From Clostridiales bacterium (GTDB lineage Bacteria; Bacillota; Clostridia; Christensenellales; Borkfalkiaceae), in the NCBI GenBank assembly GCA_015055865.1, contig SVHK01000015.1:1-37629 (forward strand): DNA of 37,629 bases, written 5' to 3'. Position 1 is the stretch's first letter. Each line of letters starts with the position of its first letter. Positions 18,099 through 26,050 of this stretch are shown piece after piece. The notes under the pieces were generated by a model. That model worked only from the letters and a program-made list of their open reading frames with translations. It was not told the DNA's origin and searched no databases. Position numbers and translations under genes: made by a program.

Positions 18099-19484
18099 AT
18101 GGAAAAAATAGTAACGGCTAAACCGTTCGGGGTAAGGGACAAAGTCGGGTATATGTTCGGAAACGTCGCGAACGATTTTACGTTCACGTTTGCGAGTATG
18201 TTTTTAACGGTTTTTTATACCGACGTTTTAAAAATTAACGCAGGGCTCGTCGGAACGATGTTCTTGCTCGCAAGGGTTTTAGACGCGTTTACCGATACCT
18301 TGATGGGCAGAATTGCCGATAAAGTAAAATCAGGCAAAGGGGGTAAATTCAAGCCGTGGCTATTGCGTATGTGCGGTCCGGTTGCACTTGCGAGTTTTTT
18401 AATGTACCAAACGGGTATGGCGAACGCGCCGTTAGGGCTTAGAATCGCGTATATGTTTTCAACCTATTTGCTTTGGGGGAGCGTATGCTATACCGCAATC
18501 AATATCCCCTACGGTTCAATGGCGTCGGTAATGAGTAACGAAGCGGACGATAGGGCGTCGCTTTCTACCTTTCGTGGCGTTGGTTCGTTGATACCGCAAG
18601 TGGTGGTAGGCGTAATTATGCCGATGGTGCTTTATACGACGCTTGCGGACGGCACGAAGGTCGTGAACGCGCCTGCGTTTTTGAGCGTGGCGTTCGTTTT
18701 GGCGGTGGCGAGCGTGGTTTGTTATTTAATTTGCTATTTTATGTGCACCGAGCGAGTCGAGTTGACGCAAAAACGTAAAAAAGTTCCGTTCAAAGTAACG
18801 TTAAAGACGTTGCTTGGCAACCGCGCGTTAATCGGTATCGTCATCGTTTACGTGTGTTTTCTCGGCGCGCAAATGCTCAACCAAACGATTAACAATTATA
18901 TCTTTAAAGACTATTTCGAAAACACGATGGGCTTAACCATATTAAACGCGGTTGGTTTCTTACCTGTCCTTGTGCTTTCGCCCGTCGCCGTACCGTTGAC
19001 GAGAATGTTCGGAAAAAAGGAAATCGGCGTCGTTGCGTCCGTTTTGGGCGCAATTTCGTATAGTTTATTGTTTATCTTGCAAACCAATAATATGTGGGTG
19101 TACGTCATACTCAGCATCGTTGGGTCGGTTGGGTTTGGGTTGTTTAACTTAATCGTATGGGCGTTTATTAGCGATATTATCGACGACCACGAAGTTCGCA
19201 CGGGGAATAGGGAAGACGGTACGATTTACGCCGTTTGTTCCTTTTCAAGAAAACTCGGTCAGGCGCTTGCGAGTGGGTTTGGCGGTTGGTCACTCGCGTT
19301 GATAGGGTACGTGGAAGGCGCGTCTAAGCAACCTGCATCCGTCAATTTGGGTATTTACAATATCGCGACGCTCGTACCTGCCTTGTTGTATGTCGCCGTA
19401 GGCGTTACGCTTGCGTTCGTCTATACGCTCAATAAAAAGCGAGTGCTTAAAAACGTAGAAATTTTAAAAGAAAGGCGAAGATAA
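18099..19484 (+). CDS. GPH-family sugar:cation symporter (MelB-like MFS)
   Basis: Members of this family import glycosides, pentosides or hexuronides with Na+ or H+. The 461-residue protein has about 12 membrane segments. Its start KPFGVRDKVGYMFGNVANDFTF is typical of the family, and the conserved cytoplasmic loop LLARVLDAFTDTLMGRIADK contains the cation-site Asp residues. Later segments IPYGSMASVMSNEADDRASLSTFR and SDIIDDHEVRTGNREDG are also family signatures. There is no glycosidase or sugar regulator next to it, so the substrate is unknown. The ribosome binding site is AAGGCGG. Confidence 0.92.
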   Translation: MEKIVTAKPFGVRDKVGYMFGNVANDFTFTFASMFLTVFYTDVLKINAGLVGTMFLLARVLDAFTDTLMGRIADKVKSGKGGKFKPWLLRMCGPVALASFLMYQTGMANAPLGLRIAYMFSTYLLWGSVCYTAINIPYGSMASVMSNEADDRASLSTFRGVGSLIPQVVVGVIMPMVLYTTLADGTKVVNAPAFLSVAFVLAVASVVCYLICYFMCTERVELTQKRKKVPFKVTLKTLLGNRALIGIVIVYVCFLGAQMLNQTINNYIFKDYFENTMGLTILNAVGFLPVLVLSPVAVPLTRMFGKKEIGVVASVLGAISYSLLFILQTNNMWVYVILSIVGSVGFGLFNLIVWAFISDIIDDHEVRTGNREDGTIYAVCSFSRKLGQALASGFGGWSLALIGYVEGASKQPASVNLGIYNIATLVPALLYVAVGVTLAFVYTLNKKRVLKNVEILKERRR

Positions 19485-19520
19485 ATAAAACGCGTGATAT
19501 TCATCACGCGTTTTATTTAT
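19481..19520. terminator. Bidirectional terminator between the symporter and plsY-like genes
   Basis: A perfect 18-bp inverted repeat (19481-19498 with 19503-19520) and a four-base loop serve both convergent genes. Both stop codons lie within its arms. Confidence 0.95.
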
Positions 19521-20140
19521 TGGTTTTCATTGTTTTCGTCTGTTTTTTTCTTTTTAAAAGCCGTTAAGACTTTCTTTTCCGTGCCGTTTATGATTCGTTT
19601 GATATTCTCGATATGTTTCCAAATAATAACGCCTAAAATTACTAACGAGAAAATTCCTGCGAGCCATTGACTCGTGCAAAATAAGTACACGGTAATGGCA
19701 AGTGAAGTTGTAAACGAACCGAAAATAATGTAGTTCGTGAGCAAAATAACGGCGATGACGACGGGGGTCATACTAAGCGCGTATAAGGGTGCCATCGTGT
19801 AAATCACGCCGACGCAGGTTGCGTGGCCTTTTCCGCCTTTGAACTTATTATAAAAGGGAAAAATGTGTCCAAGTACCGCCGAAAAACCCGTAAGCCAATG
19901 CGCTAACGTAACGTCAGGGAAAAGGAGTTTCATCAATAAAATCGCAAAAACCGCCTTAAAAACGTCGTGGAAAAAGACCAAAAGTCCCGCTTTCCAACCA
20001 ACCTGCGTAACGGTATTGCTCGTCGTGAGCGCGCCCGTGCCTTCTTTGTTTAGATTGATTTTCTTAAATTTCGAAACGTAAAAAGCCATATTCGAACAGC
20101 CGAATAAATAGCCGATTACGACGGCGAGTACGTATTCCAT
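19517..20140 (-). CDS. PlsY-like glycerol-3-phosphate acyltransferase
   Basis: PlsY transfers acyl groups from acyl-phosphate to glycerol-3-phosphate at the membrane. The 207-residue protein has five or six membrane segments and the strongly conserved GHIFPFYNKFKGGKGHAT loop (motif 2). The first conserved loop is divergent: NKEGTGALTTSNT stands where PlsY normally has a GSGNxGATN motif. It may be a paralogue with altered substrate or activity. The frame extends upstream to 20242, but the ATG at 20140 has a GGGGG site and begins at the first membrane segment. It lies 11 bp behind the XRE regulator gene, so the two form an operon. The C-terminal tail is charged. Confidence 0.85.
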   Translation of the reverse strand: MEYVLAVVIGYLFGCSNMAFYVSKFKKINLNKEGTGALTTSNTVTQVGWKAGLLVFFHDVFKAVFAILLMKLLFPDVTLAHWLTGFSAVLGHIFPFYNKFKGGKGHATCVGVIYTMAPLYALSMTPVVIAVILLTNYIIFGSFTTSLAITVYLFCTSQWLAGIFSLVILGVIIWKHIENIKRIINGTEKKVLTAFKKKKTDENNENQ

Positions 20141-20151
20141 AAAATTACCCC

Positions 20152-20352
20152 CTAAGTTAAAATTCCGTCGAAAGTTTCTTCGAATATTTCGCAAAGCATT
20201 GCCAACAAATAAAAATTCGGTTCGCATACGCCTTTTTCCCACGCGCTAATCGTACGTTGGTCCACGGACAGTTTTTCCGCAAGCTCTTTTTGCGTCATAC
20301 CCGTGCTTTGGCGTAAATGCTTTAAATTTTCCGCAAAATTGATTTGTTTCAT
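20152..20352 (-). CDS. Small XRE-family transcriptional regulator
   Basis: This 66-residue protein is almost entirely a Cro/CI-type helix-turn-helix: LKHLRQSTGMTQKELAEKLSV then DQRTISAWEKGVCEPN. No effector or dimerisation domain is present beyond a short final helix. It is followed after 11 bp by the plsY-like gene. Two palindromes in its promoter region (20381-20397 and 20406-20430) are likely operators, so it probably represses its own operon. Confidence 0.9.
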   Translation of the reverse strand: MKQINFAENLKHLRQSTGMTQKELAEKLSVDQRTISAWEKGVCEPNFYLLAMLCEIFEETFDGILT

Positions 20353-20380
20353 ATTTATGCTCTCCCCACAACAATTATGT

Positions 20381-20430
20381 TACCAAAATTATTGGTATAT
20401 TGTATTATTTACCAAAAACTTTGGTAAATA
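20381..20430 (-). promoter_or_regulatory. Two operator palindromes upstream of the XRE-plsY operon
   Basis: Site 1 is TACCAA-N5-TTGGTA (20381-20397). Site 2 has 11-bp arms, 20406-20416 and 20420-20430, around AAC, with core TTTACCAAA/TTTGGTAAA. Both share the ACCAA half-site, and their centres are 29 bp apart, about three helical turns. A candidate minus-strand promoter, TTACCA-N17-TACAAT, overlaps them, which fits repression. Confidence 0.75.
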
Positions 20431-20452
20431 TGAGTTAAGATTAAATAAAAAA

Positions 20453-20474
20453 GCCGTTTGCAGAAACAAACGGC
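20453..20474 (-). terminator. Second terminator downstream of gap
   Basis: GCCGTTTG pairs with CAAACGGC around a six-base loop, followed on the minus strand by six Ts. It resembles the first gap terminator in its CCGTTTG core and would act as a back-up protecting the XRE operon from read-through. Confidence 0.75.
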
Positions 20475-20501
20475 AAAAGTGGGGAAAGAAATGGGTAATA
20501 A

Positions 20502-20535
20502 AAAAACCCGTTTGCCGAGTGGCAAACGGGTTTTT
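20502..20535 (-). terminator. First terminator of gap
   Basis: A perfect 15-bp stem (20502-20516 with 20521-20535), four-base loop, and a T-run on the minus strand. Confidence 0.92.
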
Positions 20536-20554
20536 GTTTAATTGAAACTCAAGA

Positions 20555-21574
20555 TTAAAGTTCAGCGAAGTACTTAATCGTTCTAACCATTTGGCTGGTG
20601 TAGGAGTTTTCGTTGTCGTACCAAGAAACGACTTTAACGAGCGTAGAGCCGTCGCCCATAGGCATGCACTTGGTTTGCGTAGCGTCGAAGAGCGAACCGT
20701 AGGTGATACCAACGATATCGGAAGAAACGATTTCTTCTTCGGTGTAACCGAAAGATGCGGAAGCCGCGTTCTTCATTGCTGCGTTTACGGTAGCTGCGTC
20801 AACTTCGCCTTCGCAGATAGCTACGAGTTGGGTAAGCGAACCGGTGGGAACGGGAACGCGTTGAGCGCAACCGTCAAGTACGCCGTTGAGTTCGGGGATA
20901 ACAAGACCGATAGCCTTTGCAGCGCCGGTGGAGTTGGGAACGATGTTCGCAGCGGCAGCGCGTGCACGACGGAAGTCGCCCTTTCTGTGAGGTCCGTCGA
21001 GAACCATTTGGTCGCCCGTGTAAGCGTGAATGGTGGTCATATAACCTTTCTTGATTTTAGCAAGCTTGTTCAACGTGTTTGCCATAGGAGCAAGACAGTT
21101 GGTGGTGCAGGACGCTGCGGAGATGATGTTGTCTTCTTTCGTCAACGTCTTTTCGTTTACGCTGTAAACGACGGTAGGAAGGTCGTTGCCTGCGGGAGCG
21201 GAAATAACGACTTTCTTTGCGCCTGCTTTGATGTGCGCTTCGGACTTAGCTTTGGACGTGTAGAAACCGGTACATTCCAAAACTACGTCAACGTTGAGTT
21301 CTGCCCAAGGGCAGTTTACTGCGTCTTTTTCTGCGTAGATTTTAATGGTTTTGCCGTTAACGGTAATCGTACCTGCGGTATCGTCAGCGGATACGGTGTC
21401 AGCGAGCGCGTATCTGCCTTGAGCAGAATCGTACTTAAGAAGATGCGCGAGCATGGAAGGGCTCGTCAAGTCGTTAATAGCGACTACTTCGTAACCTTCT
21501 GCGCCGAACATTTGTCTGAACGCAAGACGACCGATACGGCCGAAACCGTTGATTGCAACTTTTACGTTTGCCAT
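20555..21574 (-). CDS. gap: Glyceraldehyde-3-phosphate dehydrogenase (type I)
   Basis: This glycolytic enzyme oxidises glyceraldehyde-3-phosphate with NAD+. The 339-residue protein has the Rossmann motif NGFGRIGR, Asp35 in INDL (the NAD-preferring residue), the catalytic Cys156 in SAASCTTNC, and His183 in [13 protein letters not shown] lies upstream of the ATG. It is monocistronic with a good promoter and two terminators, in line with high expression. fba, another glycolytic enzyme, lies nearby on the same strand but is separated by the DUF1538 operon. Confidence 0.98.
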   Translation of the reverse strand: MANVKVAINGFGRIGRLAFRQMFGAEGYEVVAINDLTSPSMLAHLLKYDSAQGRYALADTVSADDTAGTITVNGKTIKIYAEKDAVNCPWAELNVDVVLECTGFYTSKAKSEAHIKAGAKKVVISAPAGNDLPTVVYSVNEKTLTKEDNIISAASCTTNCLAPMANTLNKLAKIKKGYMTTIHAYTGDQMVLDGPHRKGDFRRARAAAANIVPNSTGAAKAIGLVIPELNGVLDGCAQRVPVPTGSLTQLVAICEGEVDAATVNAAMKNAASASFGYTEEEIVSSDIVGITYGSLFDATQTKCMPMGDGSTLVKVVSWYDNENSYTSQMVRTIKYFAEL

Positions 21575-21663
21575 GATGAATTTCCTCCAAATTTATGAAA
21601 ATTTTATTTAGTGCCTATTGAATCGAACGTGGCTAAAGATTTAAACCGCATTCAACCGATTAC

Positions 21664-21692
21664 ATTTTACCATACTTTTCAAGTTTCGTCAA
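21664..21692 (-). promoter_or_regulatory. Promoter of gap
   Basis: On the minus strand TTGACG (21687-21692), 17 bp, TAAAAT (21664-21669). The rest of 21575-21909 (335 bp between divergent genes) is AT-rich with no gene. Confidence 0.8.
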
Positions 21693-21851
21693 TCGTTTCA
21701 ACGGACAAGCCGAAAAATATTTTTAATGAAAAGGTCGCGCTTTTTTTCGGCGAATTGCGTAATTTTTTCAAAATTTATGATAAATTTTGTCAAGGCTGAA
21801 AAAATCGTTCATTTTTCAACGCCTTTTCACATATATTTAACGGGCTAAAAG

Positions 21852-21880
21852 TTGACAAATTTTTATCTATATTATATAAT
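21852..21880 (+). promoter_or_regulatory. Consensus promoter of the DUF1538-PII operon
   Basis: TTGACA (21852-21857), 17 bp, TATAAT (21875-21880): perfect consensus. The leader is short, about 25 bp. Confidence 0.85.
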
Positions 21881-21909
21881 TATGTAAAAGATAATTTAGG
21901 CGGCAAACT

Positions 21910-23436
21910 ATGTTAAAATCTTTATGGCATAAATTGAAAGAATCGGCGGTGAGCGTTTTCCCCGTCGCCGTTATCGTTATGCTATTGAATTTGACTCCGC
22001 TCGTGCGCTTTACTTTGACGGAAACTATCGTCTTTGCCATTTGTTCGCTTGCGCTCGTGATGGGTATGGCGCTTTTCAATCTTGGCGCGGATATGGCGAT
22101 GACGCCGATGGGCGAGCAAGTCGGTTCGGGCTTGCCCAAGTCGGGGAAATTCTCGCTTTTACTTCTCGTTGCGTTCGTAATGGGCGTTTGCGTTACCATC
22201 GCTGAACCTGATTTGACCGTACTCGCATCTCAAGTGAAAGAAATTATCAACGGTACGACCTTGATTGTAACCATTGGTATCGGCGTGGGGGTGTTTTTGA
22301 CTTTAGGGTTGTTAAGAGTAGTGTTTAGACTTAATCTTGCGCACCTTATGACCTTTTTCTATATGCTCCTTTTTGCGTTTGCAGGCTTAATTTTGGAGAA
22401 CGGGAACGGAAGTTTTTTGCCACTTGCTTTCGATTCGGGCGGGGTAACGACGGGTCCGATTACCGTTCCGTTTATTATGGCTCTCGGCGTGGGCGTATCG
22501 TCCGCACTCGGCGATAAACACGACAAGGAAAGCAGTTTCGGTTTTATCGCGCTTTGCTCGATTGGACCTATTCTTGCGGTTATGCTCTTAGGTCTTTTCA
22601 CGAGCGGAACGGTTGATTATCGTTTGCCCGATTATACGATGCAATCGGGCGCAGGCGAGATTTTAAAAACGCTTTGGCATACGAGTGGAGAAGTCGCGAT
22701 TGCGGTTTTACCCATCGTCGCGTTCTTCTTTTTGTTGCAGTTTTTGCTTTTAAAACTCCCTAAAAAACGTATTATCCAAATCGTCGTCGGCGTTTGCTAT
22801 ACTTTTTTTGGACTGGTTATTTTCCTTTCGGCGGTGTCGATTGGATTCGTGCCCATTGGCTATAAAATGGGTACGCAACTTGCCGAACAATCCCCCGCGT
22901 TACTCGTTTTATTCGCGTTCTTGCTCGGTCTTACCGTCGTACTTGCCGAACCGGCGATTCACGTTTTGAACAAGCAAGTGGAAGAAGTTACGGGCGGTGC
23001 GGTCAAGAAATCTTCGATGATGATTGCTTTATCTGTCGGCGTGGGCGTGGCGATTGCTTTGTCCGTCGTGCGCGCGATTTTCGATTTTAGCATTTTGTAT
23101 TATCTGATTATCGGGTATTTTATCTCGCTGGGGCTTTCTTTCTTCGTACCCAAACTGTACACGGCGATTGCGTTCGACTCGGGCGGTGTTGCAAGCGGTC
23201 CGCTTACGTCCAGCTTTATTTTGCCGTTCCTTGTGGGCGTGTGCGCGGTATTGCAGGGGGAGAGTAAAGTGCTTTTGGACGCGTTCGGGCTCGTTTCGAT
23301 GGTTGCGATGACTCCGCTTATCTCAATACAGGTACTCGGTTTTAAAGCGGTGGCGACCAAGCGCGTGCGTGAAAAACTCGCGATGAAACGTATTTTGGCG
23401 GCGGACGACGAGCAAATTATTAAATTTATGAAATAA
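21910..23436 (+). CDS. DUF1538 membrane protein with two repeats, probable cation/proton antiporter
   Basis: This 508-residue polytopic protein consists of two homologous halves. Each half ends with the same kind of signature: AFDSGGVTTGPITVPF near residue 173 and AFDSGGVASGPLTSSF near residue 421. Each half also contains a similar segment, MGVCVTIAEPDLTVLASQV or TVVLAEPAIHVLNKQV. This is the DUF1538 family. From memory, a two-gene member from Halomonas (UmpA and UmpB) was reported as a Na+(Li+, K+)/H+ antiporter. Here both halves are fused. The duplicated halves suggest an inverted or pseudo-symmetric transporter fold. The two following genes encode PII-like proteins at 12-bp spacing, so transport is probably controlled by a bound nucleotide or metabolite signal. 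The ribosome binding site is TTAGGCGG. Confidence 0.85.
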   Translation: MLKSLWHKLKESAVSVFPVAVIVMLLNLTPLVRFTLTETIVFAICSLALVMGMALFNLGADMAMTPMGEQVGSGLPKSGKFSLLLLVAFVMGVCVTIAEPDLTVLASQVKEIINGTTLIVTIGIGVGVFLTLGLLRVVFRLNLAHLMTFFYMLLFAFAGLILENGNGSFLPLAFDSGGVTTGPITVPFIMALGVGVSSALGDKHDKESSFGFIALCSIGPILAVMLLGLFTSGTVDYRLPDYTMQSGAGEILKTLWHTSGEVAIAVLPIVAFFFLLQFLLLKLPKKRIIQIVVGVCYTFFGLVIFLSAVSIGFVPIGYKMGTQLAEQSPALLVLFAFLLGLTVVLAEPAIHVLNKQVEEVTGGAVKKSSMMIALSVGVGVAIALSVVRAIFDFSILYYLIIGYFISLGLSFFVPKLYTAIAFDSGGVASGPLTSSFILPFLVGVCAVLQGESKVLLDAFGLVSMVAMTPLISIQVLGFKAVATKRVREKLAMKRILAADDEQIIKFMK

Positions 23437-23448
23437 GGAGAGGTAGGT

Positions 23449-23838
23449 ATGGCTTTAAAGACGGTTAAAAAACCTAAAAAAGAGAAATCCGCCTCGACGG
23501 ATTTCAAAAAACTCAAACTTTTGGTTGCCATCGTAAACCGTAATAAAACGGAGTTCTATATGGACTTTTTAAGCGGTTTCGAAGTGAATTTCCAAACGGC
23601 GGCGTTGGGGCGCGGTACGGCAAAATCGGAGACGCTACACTTGCTTGGTTTGGAAGAAACGGATAAAGGGGTAATTTTTAGCGTAATCAAAGAAGAACGG
23701 ACGGAAGAAATTTTACGCGAGCTTGAAAACAAATTCCAAACGCTCAAAAAGGGCAAAGGCGTTGCGTTTACCGTGCCTTTGACGAGCGTAATCGGCGTAG
23801 CGATTTACCGCTTTTTAAGTAACAATAGAACGGTGTAA
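23449..23838 (+). CDS. PII-like signalling protein 1
   Basis: This 129-residue protein has a basic N-terminal tail (about 20 residues rich in Lys) and then a PII-like alpha/beta fold pattern: KLLVAIVNRNKTEFYMDFLSG, then AALGRGTAKSE, GVIFSVIKEE and GKGVAFTVPLTSVIGVAIYRF. It resembles the neighbouring second PII-like protein in strand order and in the GRGTA and GxGVAFxxP segments. The T-loop is short and lacks the uridylylated Tyr of GlnB. Its AAGGAG site overlaps the stop codon of the DUF1538 gene, so translation is probably coupled. The assignment is by eye. Confidence 0.75.
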   Translation: MALKTVKKPKKEKSASTDFKKLKLLVAIVNRNKTEFYMDFLSGFEVNFQTAALGRGTAKSETLHLLGLEETDKGVIFSVIKEERTEEILRELENKFQTLKKGKGVAFTVPLTSVIGVAIYRFLSNNRTV

Positions 23839-23850
23839 GGAGAAAGACGA

Positions 23851-24186
23851 ATGAAATATACTCATCAAGCAATCATTTGTATCGTAAATAGCGGTTATTC
23901 GGGCGAAGTTATGGACTCCGCAAAGAAATTCGGAGCACGTGGCGGTACGGTATTAAACGCACGCGGTACGGCGAATAAGGACGCGGAAAAGTTCTTCGGG
24001 ATTTCCGTCGAATCGGAAAAGGAAATCGTTTTAATCGTCGTTCAAAGCAATCTCGTGGACGATATTCTCCACGCTCTTTATCAGGAAGTTGGGCTGAATA
24101 CGCCCGGTCAGGGCATTGCCTTCGCTCTGCCCGTCGACAACGTCGTCGGTATCGCAACCGAAACGAACGAAAAACAAGAAAAATAA
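23851..24186 (+). CDS. PII-like signalling protein 2
   Basis: This 111-residue protein matches the PII pattern well: AIICIVNSGYSGEVMDSAKKFGARGGTVLNARGT, EKEIVLIVVQSNLVDDILHAL, and PGQGIAFALPVDNVVGI. The usual GlnB T-loop Tyr is absent and the loop is short (ANKDAEKFFGISVESEKE). It is likely to bind a nucleotide in trimer clefts, as PII proteins do, and to contact the DUF1538 transporter encoded first in the operon. Spacing to the first PII-like gene is 12 bp, with AAGGAG. Confidence 0.85.
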   Translation: MKYTHQAIICIVNSGYSGEVMDSAKKFGARGGTVLNARGTANKDAEKFFGISVESEKEIVLIVVQSNLVDDILHALYQEVGLNTPGQGIAFALPVDNVVGIATETNEKQEK

Positions 24187-24201
24187 GGTTAAAAGAATTA
24201 T

Positions 24202-24237
24202 AAAAAGGACTTGGATTGAGAAATCCAAGTCCTTTTT
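24202..24237. terminator. Bidirectional terminator between the PII operon and fba
   Basis: A perfect 16-bp inverted repeat (24202-24217 with 24222-24237), loop GAGA, A-tract on one side and T-tract on the other. It serves both converging units. Confidence 0.95.
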
Positions 24238-24257
24238 GGGTTAGTTGTCGTTTGAAA

Positions 24258-25196
24258 TTAGAACGCTTTACCTGCCGAACCAAGCACGTTGACAATCTTG
24301 TGTTTTACCATTTCTTTCATCATCATACGCGCGTCGCCAAGGTATTGACGGGGGTCGAAGTGGCTAGGGGATTCGTTGAAGTGCTTTCTAATCGCAGCGG
24401 TGAACGCTACGCGAAGGTCGGAGTCGATATTGATTTTGCAAACCGCCATTTGAGCGGCTTTTCTAAGTTCGCTTTCGGGAATACCGATAGCGTCGGGCAT
24501 GTGTCCGCCGAATTGGTTAACGATAGCAACCTTATCTTGGGGAACGGACGACGCGCCGTGAAGAACGATGGGGAAGCCGGGCAATCTCTTGCCGATTTCT
24601 TCTAAGATATCCAAACGGAGTTTGGGGTCTTGACCGGGCTTGAACTTATACGCGCCGTGGCTCGTGCCGATTGCGATTGCAAGCGAGTCGATGCCCGTCT
24701 TTTGGGTAAATTCTTCTACTTCGTCAGGGGAAGTGAATTGCGCGTCAGCCGCGTCAACGTTTACGTCGTCTTCGATACCTGCGAGTTTACCGAGTTCCGC
24801 TTCAACGACTACGCCGTGGTCGTGCGCGTATTCAACGACTTTCTTCGTAATAGCGATATTTTCTTCCCAAGGATGGGACGACGCGTCAATCATAACGGAA
24901 GTGAAACCGCTGTCGATAGACGCTTTGCAGATTTCGAAGTCTGCGCCGTGGTCAAGGTGCATAGCGATGGGAATTTCGTTCGTTTCAACCGCAGCTTGTA
25001 CGAGATGCTTTAAATATACGGGGTTCGCATATTTTCTCGCACCGGCGGAAACTTGCAAAATAACGGGAGATTTTTCTTCGTTTGCTGCTTCCACGATTGC
25101 TTGAATCATTTCCATATTGTTTACGTTGAAAGCGCCGATAGCGTATTTTCCAGCGTAAGCTTTTTTAAACATTTCGGTAGTGGTTACCAAAGGCAT
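24258..25196 (-). CDS. fba: Class II fructose-bisphosphate aldolase
   Basis: This zinc enzyme cleaves fructose-1,6-bisphosphate in glycolysis. The 312-residue protein has MHLDHGAD, with catalytic Asp82 and zinc ligand His83, then GTSHGAYK, VLHGASSVP and NIDSDLR, which carry the remaining zinc and phosphate contacts. The open frame reaches a TTG at 25211 inside the GGAGG site. The ATG at 25196 gives correct spacing and the usual MPLVTT start. Monocistronic with its own promoter. Confidence 0.97.
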   Translation of the reverse strand: MPLVTTTEMFKKAYAGKYAIGAFNVNNMEMIQAIVEAANEEKSPVILQVSAGARKYANPVYLKHLVQAAVETNEIPIAMHLDHGADFEICKASIDSGFTSVMIDASSHPWEENIAITKKVVEYAHDHGVVVEAELGKLAGIEDDVNVDAADAQFTSPDEVEEFTQKTGIDSLAIAIGTSHGAYKFKPGQDPKLRLDILEEIGKRLPGFPIVLHGASSVPQDKVAIVNQFGGHMPDAIGIPESELRKAAQMAVCKINIDSDLRVAFTAAIRKHFNESPSHFDPRQYLGDARMMMKEMVKHKIVNVLGSAGKAF

Positions 25197-25232
25197 AGGT
25201 GAGTCCTCCAAATTTTATTTATTACCGAAAAC

Positions 25233-25261
25233 ATTATAGCTTATTTTTTAATAAAAAGCAA
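25233..25261 (-). promoter_or_regulatory. Promoter of fba
   Basis: On the minus strand TTGCTT (25256-25261), 17 bp, TATAAT (25233-25238). Confidence 0.75.
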
Positions 25262-25305
25262 ACAAAACGGCGCGCTTTCATAAAAATGTTTTTAATTTTG
25301 AATAA

Positions 25306-25341
25306 ATACGTACGCGCGCGCATACGCGCGTACGCGTATAT
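25306..25341. repeat. 36-bp alternating purine-pyrimidine tract with internal palindrome
   Basis: Every base from 25306 to 25341 alternates purine and pyrimidine, mostly CG and TA steps. Within it CGTACGCGCG (25309-25318) pairs with CGCGCGTACG (25325-25334) around a six-base loop. It lies between the divergent promoters of fba and rplM. The surrounding 25262-25449 is A/T-rich and shows no gene. Confidence 0.9.
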
Positions 25342-25449
25342 TATTAAAGGAATAAAGGGTTAAAAAAAGGCAAATCTTTTGAAAATTAAAGGGAAAACAA
25401 AAAAAATCAAAAAAAATAAAAAAAAATGAAAAAACCGACGCAAAACAGC

Positions 25450-25478
25450 TTGACTAAATTTTCGTTTCATAATACAAT
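25450..25478 (+). promoter_or_regulatory. Promoter of rplM-rpsI
   Basis: TTGACT (25450-25455), 17 bp, TACAAT (25473-25478). The 125-nt leader has a hairpin (ACCGTTT 25511-25517 with AAACGGT 25532-25538). It could be an L13-type autoregulatory leader, but I could not match it to the known consensus. Confidence 0.75.
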
Positions 25479-25603
25479 TATTAGGCAAGTTAAGGAAAGG
25501 GCGAAAAAATACCGTTTTTCCCCGTTAGTTTAAACGGTAAATTCCCCCGAATTTTAACGCTGAATAAGAAAAAAATACACACGAACATAAGGAGTAACAA
25601 GAT

Positions 25604-26035
25604 ATGAAAACCTATATGGCTAAAGCCGAAACGGTTGAAAGAAAATGGTATGTCGTAGACGCTGAAGGTCTTACCCTTGGTCGTCTTGCGTCCAGAGTTG
25701 CTGCGGTTCTCCGCGGTAAAACGAAACCCAACTACACTCCCAACGTTGATACGGGCGATTTCGTTATCGTTATCAACACCGATAAAGTAGTTTTGACGGG
25801 TAAGAAGTTGGAAAACAAATTTTATAGATACCACACCGGTTACATCGGCGGGCTCAAAGAAATTCCTTACAAGAAGATGATGGAAGAAAAGAGTGACCTT
25901 GCCGTTTACGAAGCGGTGAAAGGTATGTTGCCCAAGAACAGCCTTGGCAGAGCGATGATTAAAAAGCTCCGCGTATATAAGGGTAGCGAACATAACCACG
26001 CAGCGCAAAAACCCGAAACGCTTAAAGTTGACTAA
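25604..26035 (+). CDS. rplM: Ribosomal protein uL13 (L13)
   Basis: Large-subunit ribosomal protein that binds 23S rRNA early in assembly. The 143-residue length is usual. Family segments seen are [51 protein letters not shown] and the C-terminal [22 protein letters not shown] precedes the ATG. rpsI follows by 15 bp, the usual two-gene operon. Confidence 0.98.
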   Translation: MKTYMAKAETVERKWYVVDAEGLTLGRLASRVAAVLRGKTKPNYTPNVDTGDFVIVINTDKVVLTGKKLENKFYRYHTGYIGGLKEIPYKKMMEEKSDLAVYEAVKGMLPKNSLGRAMIKKLRVYKGSEHNHAAQKPETLKVD

Positions 26036-26050
26036 GGAGAGTATTGAATT

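Noticed and set aside
25479-25603. L13 autoregulatory leader
   Set aside because: One hairpin is present, but I could not match the known leader consensus, so it is only mentioned under the promoter.
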